64,000 nt of DNA from Streptomyces sp. Ru71 (lineage in GTDB: Bacteria > Actinomycetota > Actinomycetes > Streptomycetales > Streptomycetaceae), in contig NZ_PQSS01000008.1 in assembly GCF_002920535.1 (NCBI RefSeq), positions 1-64,000 on the forward strand. The letters are read 5' to 3'. Shown one piece after another: positions 8,989 through 21,474 of the stretch. How positions within the stretch are numbered: the stretch's first letter is position 1; each line of letters begins with the position of its first letter. Below the pieces are notes generated by a model. The model ran no database searches. It was not told where the DNA came from and worked only from the letters and a program-made list of their open reading frames with translations. The translations under genes and the position numbers were made by a program.

Positions 8989-10773
8989 GTGGCAGCACCT
9001 AGAAAGGGCCGGAACGCGAGCGCCCAGAGCAGTCCGTGGCGCGCGCTGGCCCTGATCCTGATCGCCATCGTGGCGCTCACCGGCGGCATGTTCGCCTCCG
9101 GCCACACCACACCGCGACTCGGCATCGATCTCGCCGGTGGTACGAGCATCACGCTCCGGGCGGTCCCGGAGGCCGGCCAGGAGTCGGCGATCAACAAGAC
9201 CAACATGGACACCGCGGTCGAGATCATGGAGCGCCGCGTCAACGGTCTTGGTGTGTCGGAGTCCGAGGTCCAGACCCAGGGCGATCGCAACATCATCGTC
9301 AACATCCCCAAGGGCACGAACTCCGAGCAGGCCCGGGAGCAGGTCGGCACCACCGCCAAGCTCTACTTCCGCCCCGTGCTCGCCACCGAGATCTCCGGCC
9401 CCGCCGCCACGGGCAGCCCGTCGCCGAGCGCGTCCGGCAGCCCCTCGGCCTCGCCGAGCAAGGCCTCGGGCAAGGACAAGGCGTCGGACAAGGAGAAGGC
9501 GACCGGCACGTCGTCCTCCCCGACCCCGACGGCGAGCGCCACCTCCCAGGGCCGCGCCGTCTCCGACGCGCTGAAGGCCGACGCCACGCCGTCCGGCTCC
9601 GCCAGCCCCAAGGCGACGTCCTCCCCGTCGAGCAGCGCCACCGGCGACTCGACCAGCAAGCTCCAGGCGCAGTACGCCGCGCTCGACTGCACCAAGGCCG
9701 ACCAGCGCGCCGCGGCCGGCAAGGGCGCCAAGCCCGACGAGCCCACCCTGGCCTGCGGCAACTCCAGCGGCCAGTGGCAGAAGTACATCCTCGGCCCGGC
9801 CGGCGTCGACGGCACGGACGTGAAGAAGGCGCAGGCCGTCTTCAACACGCAGAACGCCTCCGGCTGGACCGTGACCATGGAGTTCACCTCCAAGGGCGCG
9901 AAGAAGTTCGCCGACATCACCGGCAAGCTGGCCCAGCAGCAGACCCCGCAGAACCAGTTCGCGATCGTGCTGGACGGCAACGTCGTCTCCGACCCGTACG
10001 TCCGCGAGGCGCTGACCGGCGGCAACGCCGAGATCACCGGCCGGTTCTCGCAGGAGGAGGCGCAGAGCCTGTCCAACATGCTCTCCTACGGCGCCCTGCC
10101 GCTGACCTTCAAGGAGGACAGCGTCACCACGGTGACCGCGGCGCTCGGCGGTGAGCAGCTCAAGGCCGGTCTGATCGCCGGCGCGATCGGTCTCGCGCTG
10201 GTCGTGATCTACCTGGTGGTGTACTACCGCGGCCTGGCGCTGATCGCCTGCGCCTCGCTGCTGGTGTCGGCTGCTCTCACCTACGTGATCATGTCGCTGC
10301 TCGGCCCGGCCATCGGCTTCGCGCTGAACCTGCCGGCCGTGTGCGGTGCCATCGTCGCCATCGGCATCACCGCGGACTCGTTCATCGTGTACTTCGAACG
10401 CGTCCGTGACGAGATCCGTGAGGGCCGCTCGCTGCGCCCCGCCGTCGAGCGCGGCTGGCCGCGCGCCCGGCGCACCATCCTGGTCTCCGACTTCGTGTCG
10501 TTCCTCGCCGCCGCGGTGCTGTTCATCGTCACCGTCGGCAAGGTGCAGGGCTTCGCGTTCACGCTCGGTCTGACCACCCTGCTCGACGTCGTCGTGGTGT
10601 TCCTGTTCACCAAGCCGCTGCTGACGATCCTGGCCCGCCGCAAGTTCTTCGCGGACGGCCACAAGTGGTCCGGTCTGGACCCCAAGAGCCTGGGCGCCAA
10701 GCCGCCGCTGCGCAGCACCCGTCGTCCCTCCCGCCCGGCCGCCGGCGGCCCCGTCGACCCGAAGGAGGCGTGA
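8989..10773 (+). CDS. secD: Protein translocase subunit SecD
   Basis: 594 aa RND-type membrane protein that, with SecF, uses the proton gradient to complete export through SecYEG. TM1 is at about residues 19-38, followed by the conserved RLGIDLAGGTS motif. The periplasmic P1 region carries a Ser/Pro/Ala/Lys low-complexity insertion at about residues 138-225. The C-terminal part has five membrane helices, including the family segment AIGITADSFIVYFERVRDE. The GTG at 8989 is the start. secF follows after 3 bp. Confidence 0.96.
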   Translation: MAAPRKGRNASAQSSPWRALALILIAIVALTGGMFASGHTTPRLGIDLAGGTSITLRAVPEAGQESAINKTNMDTAVEIMERRVNGLGVSESEVQTQGDRNIIVNIPKGTNSEQAREQVGTTAKLYFRPVLATEISGPAATGSPSPSASGSPSASPSKASGKDKASDKEKATGTSSSPTPTASATSQGRAVSDALKADATPSGSASPKATSSPSSSATGDSTSKLQAQYAALDCTKADQRAAAGKGAKPDEPTLACGNSSGQWQKYILGPAGVDGTDVKKAQAVFNTQNASGWTVTMEFTSKGAKKFADITGKLAQQQTPQNQFAIVLDGNVVSDPYVREALTGGNAEITGRFSQEEAQSLSNMLSYGALPLTFKEDSVTTVTAALGGEQLKAGLIAGAIGLALVVIYLVVYYRGLALIACASLLVSAALTYVIMSLLGPAIGFALNLPAVCGAIVAIGITADSFIVYFERVRDEIREGRSLRPAVERGWPRARRTILVSDFVSFLAAAVLFIVTVGKVQGFAFTLGLTTLLDVVVVFLFTKPLLTILARRKFFADGHKWSGLDPKSLGAKPPLRSTRRPSRPAAGGPVDPKEA

Positions 10774-10776
10774 GAG

Positions 10777-11883
10777 ATGTCGAAGCTCGGCAACCTCGGC
10801 GCCCGGCTCCACCGTGGCGAAATCGGCTACGACTTCATCGGCAAGCGCAAGATCTGGTACGGCGTCTCGATCCTGATCACCATCACGGCCATCCTCGGCC
10901 TGGCGGTGCGCGGCCTGAACATGGGCATCGAGTTCCAGGGCGGTGCCGTCTTCACCACCCCGAAGCACACCTCCGTCTCGGTCGCCAAGGCCGAGGGGTA
11001 CGCGGAGGAGGCCTCCGGTCACGACGCGATCGTCCAGAAGCTCGGCGACGGCAGCCTGCGCATCCAGGTCGCCGGCATCGAGACCGCCGACGCCACCAAG
11101 ATCAAGAACGAGCTGGCCAAGGACCTCAAGGTCGACGCGGAGAAGATCAACGCCGACCTGGTCGGCCCCAGCTGGGGCGAGCAGATCGCCAACAAGGCCT
11201 GGCAGGGCCTGGCCATCTTCATGATCCTGGTCGTGATCTACCTGGCGATCGCCTTCGAGTGGCGCATGGCCGTGGCCGCGCTCGTCGCCCTGATCCACGA
11301 CATCACCATCACCACCGGCATCTACGCCCTCGTCGGCTTCGAGGTGACGCCGGGCACGGTGATCGGTCTGCTGACCATCCTCGGTTACTCGCTCTACGAC
11401 ACGGTCGTCGTCTTCGACAGCCTCAAGGAGCAGACCAAGGGCATCACCAAGCAGACCAAGTGGACCTACAGCGACATCGCGAACCGCTCCATCAACGGCA
11501 CCCTGGTCCGCTCCATCAACACCACGGTGGTCGCGCTGCTGCCGGTCGCGGGCCTGCTGTTCATCGGCGGCGGCTTCCTCGGCGCGGGCATGCTCAACGA
11601 CATCTCGCTGTCGCTGTTCGTCGGCCTCGCGGCCGGTGCGTACTCCTCGATCTTCATCGCCACGCCGCTCGTCGCCGACCTCAAGGAGCGCGAGCCGCAG
11701 ATGAAGGCCCTGCGCAAGCGCGTCCTGGCCAAGCGGGCCCAGGGCGGGACCGAGGAGGAGCTCGCCGCGTCCCCGGCCGGCGACGGTGGGCCGGAGGAGG
11801 CCGCACCGGCGGTCGTCGGCCCGCGTGAGCAGTCCGCGCCCCGCAGCCGGGGCCGTGGCCGACCCTCCGGGAAGCGCCGATGA
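10777..11883 (+). CDS. secF: Protein translocase subunit SecF
   Basis: 368 aa partner of SecD. TM1 (WYGVSILITITAILGLAVRG) is followed by NMGIEFQGGAVF, a periplasmic domain, then the membrane block with the family motif LGYSLYDTVVVFDSLKE. The charged C-terminal tail ends in SRGRGRPSGKRR. A strong AAGGAGG site overlaps the secD end. The stop overlaps the apt ATG (ATGA), linking export and purine salvage genes in one transcript. Confidence 0.96.
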   Translation: MSKLGNLGARLHRGEIGYDFIGKRKIWYGVSILITITAILGLAVRGLNMGIEFQGGAVFTTPKHTSVSVAKAEGYAEEASGHDAIVQKLGDGSLRIQVAGIETADATKIKNELAKDLKVDAEKINADLVGPSWGEQIANKAWQGLAIFMILVVIYLAIAFEWRMAVAALVALIHDITITTGIYALVGFEVTPGTVIGLLTILGYSLYDTVVVFDSLKEQTKGITKQTKWTYSDIANRSINGTLVRSINTTVVALLPVAGLLFIGGGFLGAGMLNDISLSLFVGLAAGAYSSIFIATPLVADLKEREPQMKALRKRVLAKRAQGGTEEELAASPAGDGGPEEAAPAVVGPREQSAPRSRGRGRPSGKRR

Positions 11884-12419
11884 CCGAGATCAGGGACCTG
11901 CTGCTCAGCCGTATCCGGGACGTGGCCGACTACCCCGAGCCCGGCGTGATGTTCAAGGACATCACCCCGCTGCTCGCGGACCCGGCGGCGTTCACCGCGC
12001 TCACCGACGCCTTCGCGGAGATCGCCGAGCGCACCGGTGCCACCCGGATCGTCGGCCTGGAGGCCCGGGGCTTCATCCTGGGCGCCCCGGTCGCGGTCCG
12101 AGCGGGCCTGGGCTTCGTCCCGGTCCGCAAGGCGGGCAAGCTCCCCGGAGCCACGCTCAGCCAGGCCTACGACCTGGAGTACGGCTCGGCGGAGATCGAG
12201 GTGCACGCCGAGGACCTGACGGCTCACGACCGTGTCCTGATCGTCGACGACGTCCTCGCCACCGGCGGCACCGCCGAGGCCGCCGTCCAGCTGATCCGGC
12301 GGGCGGGTGCCCAGGTCGCGGGCGCCGCCGTCCTGATGGAGCTGAGCTTCCTCGAAGGCCGCCCGCGCCTGCAGGCCGCCCTCGGCGAGGCCCCGCTGGA
12401 GGCACTGCTCACCGTCTGA
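11880..12419 (+). CDS. apt: Adenine phosphoribosyltransferase
   Basis: Converts adenine and PRPP to AMP. 179 aa, typical length. The PRPP-binding motif VLIVDDVLATGGTAEA is visible at about residues 119-134. The adenine-pocket region PGVMFKDITPLL and GLEARGFILGAPVA are family hallmarks. It sits between secF and rel, the arrangement found in many actinobacteria. A 13-bp hairpin terminator follows. Confidence 0.96.
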   Translation: MTEIRDLLLSRIRDVADYPEPGVMFKDITPLLADPAAFTALTDAFAEIAERTGATRIVGLEARGFILGAPVAVRAGLGFVPVRKAGKLPGATLSQAYDLEYGSAEIEVHAEDLTAHDRVLIVDDVLATGGTAEAAVQLIRRAGAQVAGAAVLMELSFLEGRPRLQAALGEAPLEALLTV

Positions 12420-12432
12420 AAGACGCCGTGAG

Positions 12433-12474
12433 ACGAGAGGCGGGCCCCGGAGGAATCCGGCGCCCGCCTCTCGT
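12433..12474 (+). terminator. Hairpin terminator after apt
   Basis: Perfect 13-bp stem, 12433-12445 with 12462-12474 (ACGAGAGGCGGGC paired to its complement), plus a nested CCGG pairing in the loop. No T tract, as is usual for Streptomyces. Confidence 0.75.
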
Positions 12475-12591
12475 GTTGTGCTGCGCGAAAGGCCCTCACA
12501 GTGGCCTGAAGGCGATCCTGGAGCCCAGGCTCGCTACGATGGGGACTCCGGAGCCTGACCGGGGGACCCGGATCGCGCACGAGGAGCCCTC

Positions 12592-15135
<2,544 letters not shown>

Positions 15136-15141
15136 GACACG

Positions 15142-15178
15142 CGAAAGCCCCCGTACACGCCGTGTACGGGGGCTTTCG
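15142..15178. terminator. Bidirectional terminator between rel and DUF349 gene
   Basis: Perfect 17-bp stem, 15142-15158 with 15162-15178, and a 3-nt loop. The stem contains CCCCCGTACAC/GTGTACGGGGG flanked by AAAG/CTTT. It lies between two convergent genes and can serve both. Confidence 0.9.
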
Positions 15179-15199
15179 GCTGTCGGTGGGACCGTCCGG

Positions 15200-16429
15200 T
15201 CAGCCGCCGAACTCCTGCAGACCCTTCAGCGCCTGGTCGAGCAGCTCCTGGCGGCCCGCCAGCTCACCCTCCAGCTTCTCGGCCCGCGCGGTGTTGCCCT
15301 GGGCCCGCGCCTGCTCGATCTGGCCCTTGAGCTTGTCCACGGCGGCCTGCAGCTGACCGGTCAGACCCTCGGCACGCGCGCGTGCCTCCGGGTTCGTCCG
15401 GCGCCACTCGGCCTCCTCGGCCTCCTGGATGGCCCGCTCGACCGCGTGCATCCGGCCCTCGACCTTCGGCCGGGCGTCCCGCGGCACATGGCCGATGGCC
15501 TCCCAGCGCTCGTTGATCGAGCGGAACGCGGCCCGCGCGGCCTTGAGGTCCGTCACCGGCAGGAGCTTCTCGGCCTCCTCGGCCAGCTCCTCCTTCAGCT
15601 TCAGGTTCTCGGCCTGCTCCGCGTCGCGCTCGGCGAAGACCGAGCTGCGGGCGGCGAAGAAGACGTCCTGGGCACCGCGGAAGCGGTTCCACAGATCGTC
15701 CTCGTGCTCGCGCTGGGCGCGGCCCGCGGCCTTCCACTCGGCCATCAGATCGCGGTAGCGGGCTGCCGTCGGACCCCAGTCCGTCGAGCTCGACAGCGCC
15801 TCGGCCTCGGCGACCAGCCGCTCCTTGGTCCGGCGGGCTTCCTCGCGCTGCGCGTCCAGCTGCGCGAAGTGGGCCTTGCGGCGCTTGGAGAACGCCGACC
15901 GGGCGTGCGAGAAGCGGTGCCACAGCTCGTCGTCCGACTTGCGGTCCAGCCGCGGCAGACCCTTCCAGGTGTCCACCAGGGCCCGCAGCCGCTCACCGGC
16001 CGCCCGCCACTGGTCGGACTGCGCCAGCTCCTCCGCCTCGGCGACCAGGGCCTCCTTGGCGTGCCGGGCCTCGTCGGCCTGCTTGGCCCGCTGCGCCTTG
16101 CGCTCCTCGCGCCGCGCCTCGACCGTCTGCACCAGCTTGTCCAGGCGGGCCCGCAGCGCGTCCAGGTCACCGACCGCGTGGTGCGCGTCCACCTGCTCGC
16201 GCAGGTGGCCGATGGCGACCATGGCGTCCTTGGCGGACAGGTCGGTGGTCCGTACTCGCTTTTCGAGGAGGCCGATCTCGACAACCAGGCCCTCGTACTT
16301 GCGCTCGAAGTAGGCCAGCGCCTCCTCGGGGGAGCCGGCCTGCCAGGAACCGACGACCTTCTCGCCGTCGGCCGTCCGCACGTACACGGTCCCCGTCTCG
16401 TCGACGCGGCCCCACGGGTCGCTGCTCAC
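15200..16429 (-). CDS. DUF349 coiled-coil protein
   Basis: 409 aa, soluble, strongly helical and charged. Several DUF349 repeats are recognisable by the W-(K/R)-x-x-G and L-W-x-R-F pattern: WRAAGERLRALVDTWKGLPRLDRKSDDELWHRF is one, and WGPTAARYRDLMAEWKAAGRA and WNRFRGAQDVFFAARS another. The last part is a coiled coil rich in Glu/Ala. No catalytic motif is seen and the molecular function is unknown. GTG start at 16429 with an upstream GAGGAGG site. Convergent with rel. Confidence 0.85.
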   Translation of the reverse strand: MSSDPWGRVDETGTVYVRTADGEKVVGSWQAGSPEEALAYFERKYEGLVVEIGLLEKRVRTTDLSAKDAMVAIGHLREQVDAHHAVGDLDALRARLDKLVQTVEARREERKAQRAKQADEARHAKEALVAEAEELAQSDQWRAAGERLRALVDTWKGLPRLDRKSDDELWHRFSHARSAFSKRRKAHFAQLDAQREEARRTKERLVAEAEALSSSTDWGPTAARYRDLMAEWKAAGRAQREHEDDLWNRFRGAQDVFFAARSSVFAERDAEQAENLKLKEELAEEAEKLLPVTDLKAARAAFRSINERWEAIGHVPRDARPKVEGRMHAVERAIQEAEEAEWRRTNPEARARAEGLTGQLQAAVDKLKGQIEQARAQGNTARAEKLEGELAGRQELLDQALKGLQEFGG

Positions 16430-16586
16430 AGCGCCTCCTCCACATGATGCCTGCGAGGGGCCTCGAAGCTCCCCCGGGCATCGTCCACAGTTTGTTCACC
16501 GCCAACATAGGCGACCAGCGGGTTGCCTGTCCGCATCCAGCGCGACCGAAATTTCGCAGGTGGCCTCGGATGACGCCGGTGCGGCG

Positions 16587-17408
16587 TCACGACTTGACGA
16601 CCGTCGCCTTGTCGATCACCACCGTCGCGTTGGGCGCGGTGTTCTGGGTGGTGGGATCGGCGGGCTGGGAGCCGGCTGCCGCGATCTTCTTCAGCACCTG
16701 CATGCCCGCCTCGGACACCGTACCGAACGGTGTGTAGCTGGGCGGCAGCGGGCTGTCCTGGTAGACGAGGAAGAACTGGCTGCCGTTGGTGTTCGGGCCG
16801 GAGTTGGCCATCGCCACCGTGCCCGCCGGGTAGACGTCGCCCTTGAGGCTCTTGTCCTTGAGGTTCTCGTCCTTCATCTTGTAGCCCGGGTCGCCCATGC
16901 CGGTGGCCGTCGGGTCGCCGCACTGCAGCACGTAGATGCCGGACGTGGTGAGGCGGTGGCACTTGGTGTGGTCGAAGTAGCCCTTGGCCGCCAGGAAGTT
17001 GAAGGAATTCACCGTGTGCGGGGCCTCCTTCGCCTTCAGCGCGAGGTCGATCTCACCGCACGTGGTGTCGAGCTTCATCGTGTACTTCGCCGACGTGTCG
17101 ATCGACATCGCCGGTTCCTTGTCGAACTTCAGCTTCTTCACCGAGCCCGCCGCCGGCTTCCCGCACGGGTCCTTCGGCTTCGCCGACGCCGACGGCGTCA
17201 CCTCGGCGTTCGCGTTGGCCTTGTCGTCGTCGCCCTTGAACACACCGGTCGTGTACAGGGCGAGGCTGCCGATCACGACGACGCCGAGCACCGAGGCGAT
17301 CACGGAATTGCGCACCCGCGCCTTGCGCCGTGCCTCGGTCCGCCGCTGCTGCTGCCGCAAGAACTTCTCCCGGGCGAGCTGACGCCGCCGCTGCTCCTGG
17401 CTGACCAC
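16587..17408 (-). CDS. Membrane-anchored cyclophilin-type peptidyl-prolyl isomerase
   Basis: 273 aa. The N-terminus is very basic (about 32 residues), then a membrane helix (about 35-55), an Ala/Lys/Asp linker, and an extracytoplasmic cyclophilin domain from about residue 105. Cyclophilin active-site elements are visible: CHRLTTSGIYVLQCGDP (Arg and Gln of the catalytic pocket), GTVAMANSGPNTNGSQFFLVY and TPFGTVSEAGMQVL. It probably assists folding of exported proteins. GTG start at 17408 after a TGAGGAG site. Confidence 0.92.
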   Translation of the reverse strand: MVSQEQRRRQLAREKFLRQQQRRTEARRKARVRNSVIASVLGVVVIGSLALYTTGVFKGDDDKANANAEVTPSASAKPKDPCGKPAAGSVKKLKFDKEPAMSIDTSAKYTMKLDTTCGEIDLALKAKEAPHTVNSFNFLAAKGYFDHTKCHRLTTSGIYVLQCGDPTATGMGDPGYKMKDENLKDKSLKGDVYPAGTVAMANSGPNTNGSQFFLVYQDSPLPPSYTPFGTVSEAGMQVLKKIAAAGSQPADPTTQNTAPNATVVIDKATVVKS

Positions 17409-17597
17409 CGGGTTTACTCCTCAATGCGTCTCGTACGTCGGTTGGGGCGCGTGCGTCCGATGAGCCGATCGCCTGCGTGTGCCCCGTACCGTATATGGGT
17501 TCGCTGAGGAATCGGCAGCGCCGGTAGGCTCTGACAGCGGGCGCGCGCGGGAAAAGCCGCCCCCGTACCGACACAACCGCCACAACTAAGGACGATC

Positions 17598-18311
17598 GTG
17601 CTCATTGCCGGGTTCCCCGCCGGGGCCTGGGGGACGAACTGCTATCTCGTCGCCCCCGCCGCCGGTGAGGAGTGCGTGATCATCGACCCGGGCCACCAGG
17701 CGGCCCCCGGAGTCGAAGAGGCGCTGAAGAAGCATCGGCTCAAGCCCGTCGCCGTCGTCCTCACCCACGGCCACATCGACCACGTGGCCTCGGTCGTCCC
17801 CGTGTGCGGCGCGCACGACGTACCGGCCTGGATCCACCCCGAGGACCGGTACATGATGAGCGACCCCGAGAAGGCGCTCGGCCGGTCCATCGGCATGCCG
17901 CTGATGGGTGAGCTGACCGTGGGCGAGCCGGACGACGTCAAGGAGCTCACCGACGGCGCGCGGCTTCAGCTGGCGGGTCTGACGATGACCGTCTCGCACG
18001 CACCGGGCCATACCAAGGGGTCGGTGACCTTCGGCCTGCCCGAGGCGGCGGACATCCCGCCGATCCTCTTCTCGGGCGACCTGCTGTTCGCCGGCTCCAT
18101 CGGACGCACCGACCTGCCCGGCGGTGACATGGCCGAGATCCTCGACTCGCTGGCCCGCGTGTGCCTGCCGCTCGACGACTCGACCGTGGTGCTGTCCGGC
18201 CACGGCCCCCAGACGACCATCGGCCAGGAGCGCGCCACCAACCCGTATCTGCGGCAGGTGGCCGCCGGCCAGGGAGCCGACGCCACGCGCGCTCCCCGAC
18301 GAGGAATGTGA
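17598..18311 (+). CDS. Metallo-beta-lactamase-fold hydrolase (glyoxalase II-like)
   Basis: 237 aa. The zinc-binding signature H57-G-H59-I-D61-H62 is intact. Further ligands lie in [20 protein letters not shown] and the C-terminal LSGHGPQT. The fold and the [12 protein letters not shown] segment are typical of the YcbL/glyoxalase II-like group, which hydrolyses thioesters of glutathione, or in actinobacteria possibly of mycothiol or another thiol. Substrate is not evident. GTG start at 17598. hisS begins 14 bp downstream, suggesting one operon. Confidence 0.85.
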   Translation: MLIAGFPAGAWGTNCYLVAPAAGEECVIIDPGHQAAPGVEEALKKHRLKPVAVVLTHGHIDHVASVVPVCGAHDVPAWIHPEDRYMMSDPEKALGRSIGMPLMGELTVGEPDDVKELTDGARLQLAGLTMTVSHAPGHTKGSVTFGLPEAADIPPILFSGDLLFAGSIGRTDLPGGDMAEILDSLARVCLPLDDSTVVLSGHGPQTTIGQERATNPYLRQVAAGQGADATRAPRRGM

Positions 18312-18324
18312 CGAGAGACCTTCC

Positions 18325-19590
18325 GTGAGCACCTTCAAGGCCCCCAAGGGCACGTACGACCTGATCCCGCCGGACTCCGCGAAGTACCTGGCGGTGCGTG
18401 AGGCGATCGCCGGCCCGCTGCGCACCTCCGGCTACGGCTACATCGAGACCCCCGGCTTCGAGAACGTCGAGCTGTTCGCGCGCGGTGTCGGCGAGTCCAC
18501 CGACATCGTCACCAAGGAGATGTACGCCTTCGAGACCAAGGGCGGCGACCGGCTCGCCCTGCGCCCCGAGGGCACCGCCTCCGTGCTGCGCGCCGCGCTG
18601 GAGGCCAACCTGCACAAGGCCGGCAACCTCCCGGTCAAGCTGTGGTACTCCGGCTCCTACTACCGCTACGAGCGCCCCCAGAAGGGCCGTTACCGGCACT
18701 TCTCGCAGGTCGGCGCCGAGGCGATCGGCGCGGAGGACCCGGCGCTGGACGCCGAGCTGATCATCCTCGCCGACCAGGCGTACCGCTCGCTGGGCCTGCG
18801 CAACTTCCGCATCCTGCTGAACTCGCTCGGCGACAAGGAGTGCCGGCCGGTGTACCGGGCCGCGCTGCAGGACTTCCTGCGCGGCCTCGACCTGGACGAG
18901 GACACCCGCCGCCGCGTCGACATCAACCCGCTGCGGGTGCTGGACGACAAGCGCGAGTCGGTCCAGAAGCAGCTCGGCGACGCCCCGCTGCTGCGCGACT
19001 ACCTGTGCGACGCGTGCAAGGCGTACCACGAGGAGGTCCGTGAGCTGATCACCGCCGCGGGCGTGGCCTTCGAGGACGACCCGAAGCTGGTGCGCGGCCT
19101 GGACTACTACACCCGCACGACCTTCGAGTTCGTCCACGACGGCCTCGGCTCGCAGTCCGCGGTGGGCGGCGGCGGCCGCTACGACGGCCTGTCGGAGATG
19201 ATCGGCGGCCCCGCGCTGCCGTCCGTCGGCTGGGCCCTCGGCGTGGACCGCACGGTGCTCGCCCTGGAGGCGGAGGGCGTCGAGCTCGAACTGCCGCAGG
19301 CCACCAGCGTCTTCGCGGTGCCGCTCGGCGACGAGGCCCGCCGGGTGCTGTTCGCCAAGGTCACGGAGTTGCGCAAGGTGGGCGTGGCGGCGGACTTCTC
19401 CTACGGCCACAAGGGCCTCAAGGGCGCGATGAAGAACGCCAACCGCAGCGGCGCCCGCTACACGATCGTCGCCGGTGAACGCGATCTCGCCGAGGGCGTG
19501 GTCCAGCTCAAGGACATGGAGTCCGGCGAGCAGAGCGCGGTCGGCGTCAACGAGATCGTGGCGGAGCTGGAATCCCGGCTCGGCAGCTGA
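18325..19590 (+). CDS. hisS: Histidyl-tRNA synthetase
   Basis: 421 aa class II aminoacyl-tRNA synthetase. The N-terminus [17 protein letters not shown] is family-typical and fixes the GTG at 18325 as the start rather than the upstream open frame, which overlaps the hydrolase. Motif 2 region [16 protein letters not shown], histidine-specific [15 protein letters not shown], and the motif 3/active-site glycines [15 protein letters not shown] are all present, followed by an anticodon-binding domain. It is followed immediately by a strong hairpin terminator. Confidence 0.97.
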   Translation: MSTFKAPKGTYDLIPPDSAKYLAVREAIAGPLRTSGYGYIETPGFENVELFARGVGESTDIVTKEMYAFETKGGDRLALRPEGTASVLRAALEANLHKAGNLPVKLWYSGSYYRYERPQKGRYRHFSQVGAEAIGAEDPALDAELIILADQAYRSLGLRNFRILLNSLGDKECRPVYRAALQDFLRGLDLDEDTRRRVDINPLRVLDDKRESVQKQLGDAPLLRDYLCDACKAYHEEVRELITAAGVAFEDDPKLVRGLDYYTRTTFEFVHDGLGSQSAVGGGGRYDGLSEMIGGPALPSVGWALGVDRTVLALEAEGVELELPQATSVFAVPLGDEARRVLFAKVTELRKVGVAADFSYGHKGLKGAMKNANRSGARYTIVAGERDLAEGVVQLKDMESGEQSAVGVNEIVAELESRLGS

Positions 19591-19597
19591 CCGTCAC

Positions 19598-19634
19598 GGC
19601 GAAGGGCTCCGGGTGACCCCCGGAGCCCTTCGCC
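19598..19634. terminator. Terminator between hisS and the response regulator gene
   Basis: Perfect 16-bp stem, 19598-19613 with 19619-19634, and loop TGACC. It ends two bases from the convergent response regulator stop, so it can act for both strands. Confidence 0.9.
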
Positions 19635-19636
19635 CT

Positions 19637-20263
19637 TCACGGCTCCAGCAGACCGTGCCGCAGCGCGCTGGTCACCGCCGCCGTACGGTCGTCCACCCCC
19701 AGCTTGCCGAAGACGCGCAGCAGATGGGTCTTCACCGTGGACTCGCCGATGTACAGGCGGCGGCCGATCTCCGCGTTGGTGCAGCCCTCCGCCACCAGGC
19801 GCAGCACCGCCGTCTCCCGCTCCGACAGCCGGGGCCGTTGCGGGCGGACGCGCAGCTGGTCCACCAGCCTGGCCGCGACCGTCGGCGCGAGCACCGTCTC
19901 ACCGCGGGCCGCGGCCCGTACCGCCTCGGCGAGTTCGGCACGGGGCAGGTCCTTGAGCAGATAGCCCGCCGCGCCCGCCTCCACGGCCCGCAGGATGTCC
20001 CGGTCCGTCTCGTACGTCGTCAGCACGACCACCCGGCAGGGCAGTCCCGCCCGGCTCATCCGCTCGATCGCCTCGACGCCCCCGCCGCCCGGCATCCTCA
20101 GGTCCATGAGCACGATGTCCGGCCGCAACCGGGCCGCGAGCGCCTCCGCCCGCGGGCCGCTGTCGGCGTCGCCGACCACCTCCAGATCGGGCTCGGCGTC
20201 GAGCATCGCCCGCAGACCCTCGCGTACGACGGGATGATCGTCGGCCAGGACGATCCGGATCAC
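19637..20263 (-). CDS. NarL/FixJ-family response regulator
   Basis: 208 aa. The receiver domain has the acidic pocket (Asp8-Asp9), the phosphoacceptor Asp54 (DIVLMDLRMP) and the conserved Lys of YLLKDLPRAEL. The C-terminal LuxR-type HTH is LSERETAVLRLVAEGCTNAEIGRRLYIGESTVKTHLLRVFGKLGV. The GTG start overlaps the kinase stop (GTGA), so it forms a cognate pair with that kinase and probably controls the ABC exporter genes that precede it in the same operon. Confidence 0.95.
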   Translation of the reverse strand: MIRIVLADDHPVVREGLRAMLDAEPDLEVVGDADSGPRAEALAARLRPDIVLMDLRMPGGGGVEAIERMSRAGLPCRVVVLTTYETDRDILRAVEAGAAGYLLKDLPRAELAEAVRAAARGETVLAPTVAARLVDQLRVRPQRPRLSERETAVLRLVAEGCTNAEIGRRLYIGESTVKTHLLRVFGKLGVDDRTAAVTSALRHGLLEP

Positions 20264-21474
20264 GGCGTCTCACTCCTCACGGCGGCCGGTACGGGCAGGC
20301 GCACGGTCACCGTCGTGCCCTCGCCCGGGGTGCTGACGGTCTCGGTGGTGCCGCCGACCTCGGCGGCGCGGGCCCGCAGCCCCGCCAGACCGTATCCGCC
20401 CGTGGCGGTCGCCGGGTCGAAGCCGCGGCCGTCGTCCTCGACGGTGAGGGTCAGCGACCGCTCGCCGTAGGACAGGTCGATCCGCACCGGGGCCCGGCTG
20501 CCCGCGTGCTTGTGGGCGTTGGCCAGGGCCTCCTGGCAGGAGCGGAGGGCGACGACCTCCACCGCGGCCGGCAGCGCACGGGCCGGCCCGGTCACCGCGA
20601 GGGCCGCCCCGTGCCGGTCGGCCAGGCGGCGCAGGGCGTCCGGCAGACAGGCGCCGTCGAGGTCGGCGGGCGCGGCACCGGCGACCAGGGCGCGGGCCTC
20701 GGCGAGGTTCTGCCGGGCGGTGGTGTCCATCAGCGCGAGATGGCGGCGGGCCCGTGGCAGGTCGTGGTCGAGTTCCGCCTCGACCGCCTGGATCAGCATG
20801 AGCACGCTGGTGAAGCCCTGGGCGAGGGTGTCGTGGATCTCGCGGGCCATGCGCTCGCGCTCGGTGAGCGCGCCGTGCGCGGCCGACAGGCGCGCGACCT
20901 CGGTGCGGCTGGCGTCGAGTTCGGCGATCAGCTCGGCCCGCTCCGCGCTCTGCTCGATGATCCGGATGATCCAGCTGCCGATCACCACCGAGAACACCAG
21001 CGTGACCGCGGCGAACAGGCAGTTGGCGAACAGCGAGGCGGCGTCCGGCCACCACAGCAGCGCCCAGACGAGCACGGGCCCGACATTGACCACCGTCACG
21101 GCGACGAGCGCGGAGCGCTGCCGCAGCGTCATGAAGCACTGCGGGATCAGCGAGAACGCCAGCAGCCGGGTCTCGCCGGCCAGGGCGGCCGAGGGCAGGA
21201 ACAGCAGCATGGCCCCGGCGAGGTAGCGCACCGCCCGCCGTTCGTGGGCCGGGTCCACGGGCTCGCTCGTCAGCAACGGCCGGCCGACCAGGGCGTAGTA
21301 CGGCACAAGAGGCACCAGCAGTCCGGCCGCCACCGCACGCACCGGCCACGACGGCTGGGCCGCACCCAGGACGAAGGCCACCGTGGCCACCCACGCGACG
21401 GCGAAGTAGGCGTCCCAGAGCCGGACCGAGCGGTCCCAGGCGTGCGCCGCGCGTGCGCTGCCGAACCCGGTCAC
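20260..21474 (-). CDS. Two-component sensor histidine kinase (HisKA_3 type)
   Basis: 404 aa from the GTG at 21474, chosen because it overlaps the permease stop as GTGA. An ATG at 21513 with a G-rich upstream site would add 13 residues and is a real alternative. Several N-terminal membrane helices (residues about 20-180) make the sensor. The phosphoacceptor His is in ERERMAREIHDTLAQGFTSVL. The HATPase domain shows SCQEALANAHKHA and DDGRGFDP with GYGLAGLRARA. The ligand is unknown; coupling to an exporter suggests sensing of a membrane stress or exported compound. Confidence 0.92.
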   Translation of the reverse strand: MTGFGSARAAHAWDRSVRLWDAYFAVAWVATVAFVLGAAQPSWPVRAVAAGLLVPLVPYYALVGRPLLTSEPVDPAHERRAVRYLAGAMLLFLPSAALAGETRLLAFSLIPQCFMTLRQRSALVAVTVVNVGPVLVWALLWWPDAASLFANCLFAAVTLVFSVVIGSWIIRIIEQSAERAELIAELDASRTEVARLSAAHGALTERERMAREIHDTLAQGFTSVLMLIQAVEAELDHDLPRARRHLALMDTTARQNLAEARALVAGAAPADLDGACLPDALRRLADRHGAALAVTGPARALPAAVEVVALRSCQEALANAHKHAGSRAPVRIDLSYGERSLTLTVEDDGRGFDPATATGGYGLAGLRARAAEVGGTTETVSTPGEGTTVTVRLPVPAAVRSETP

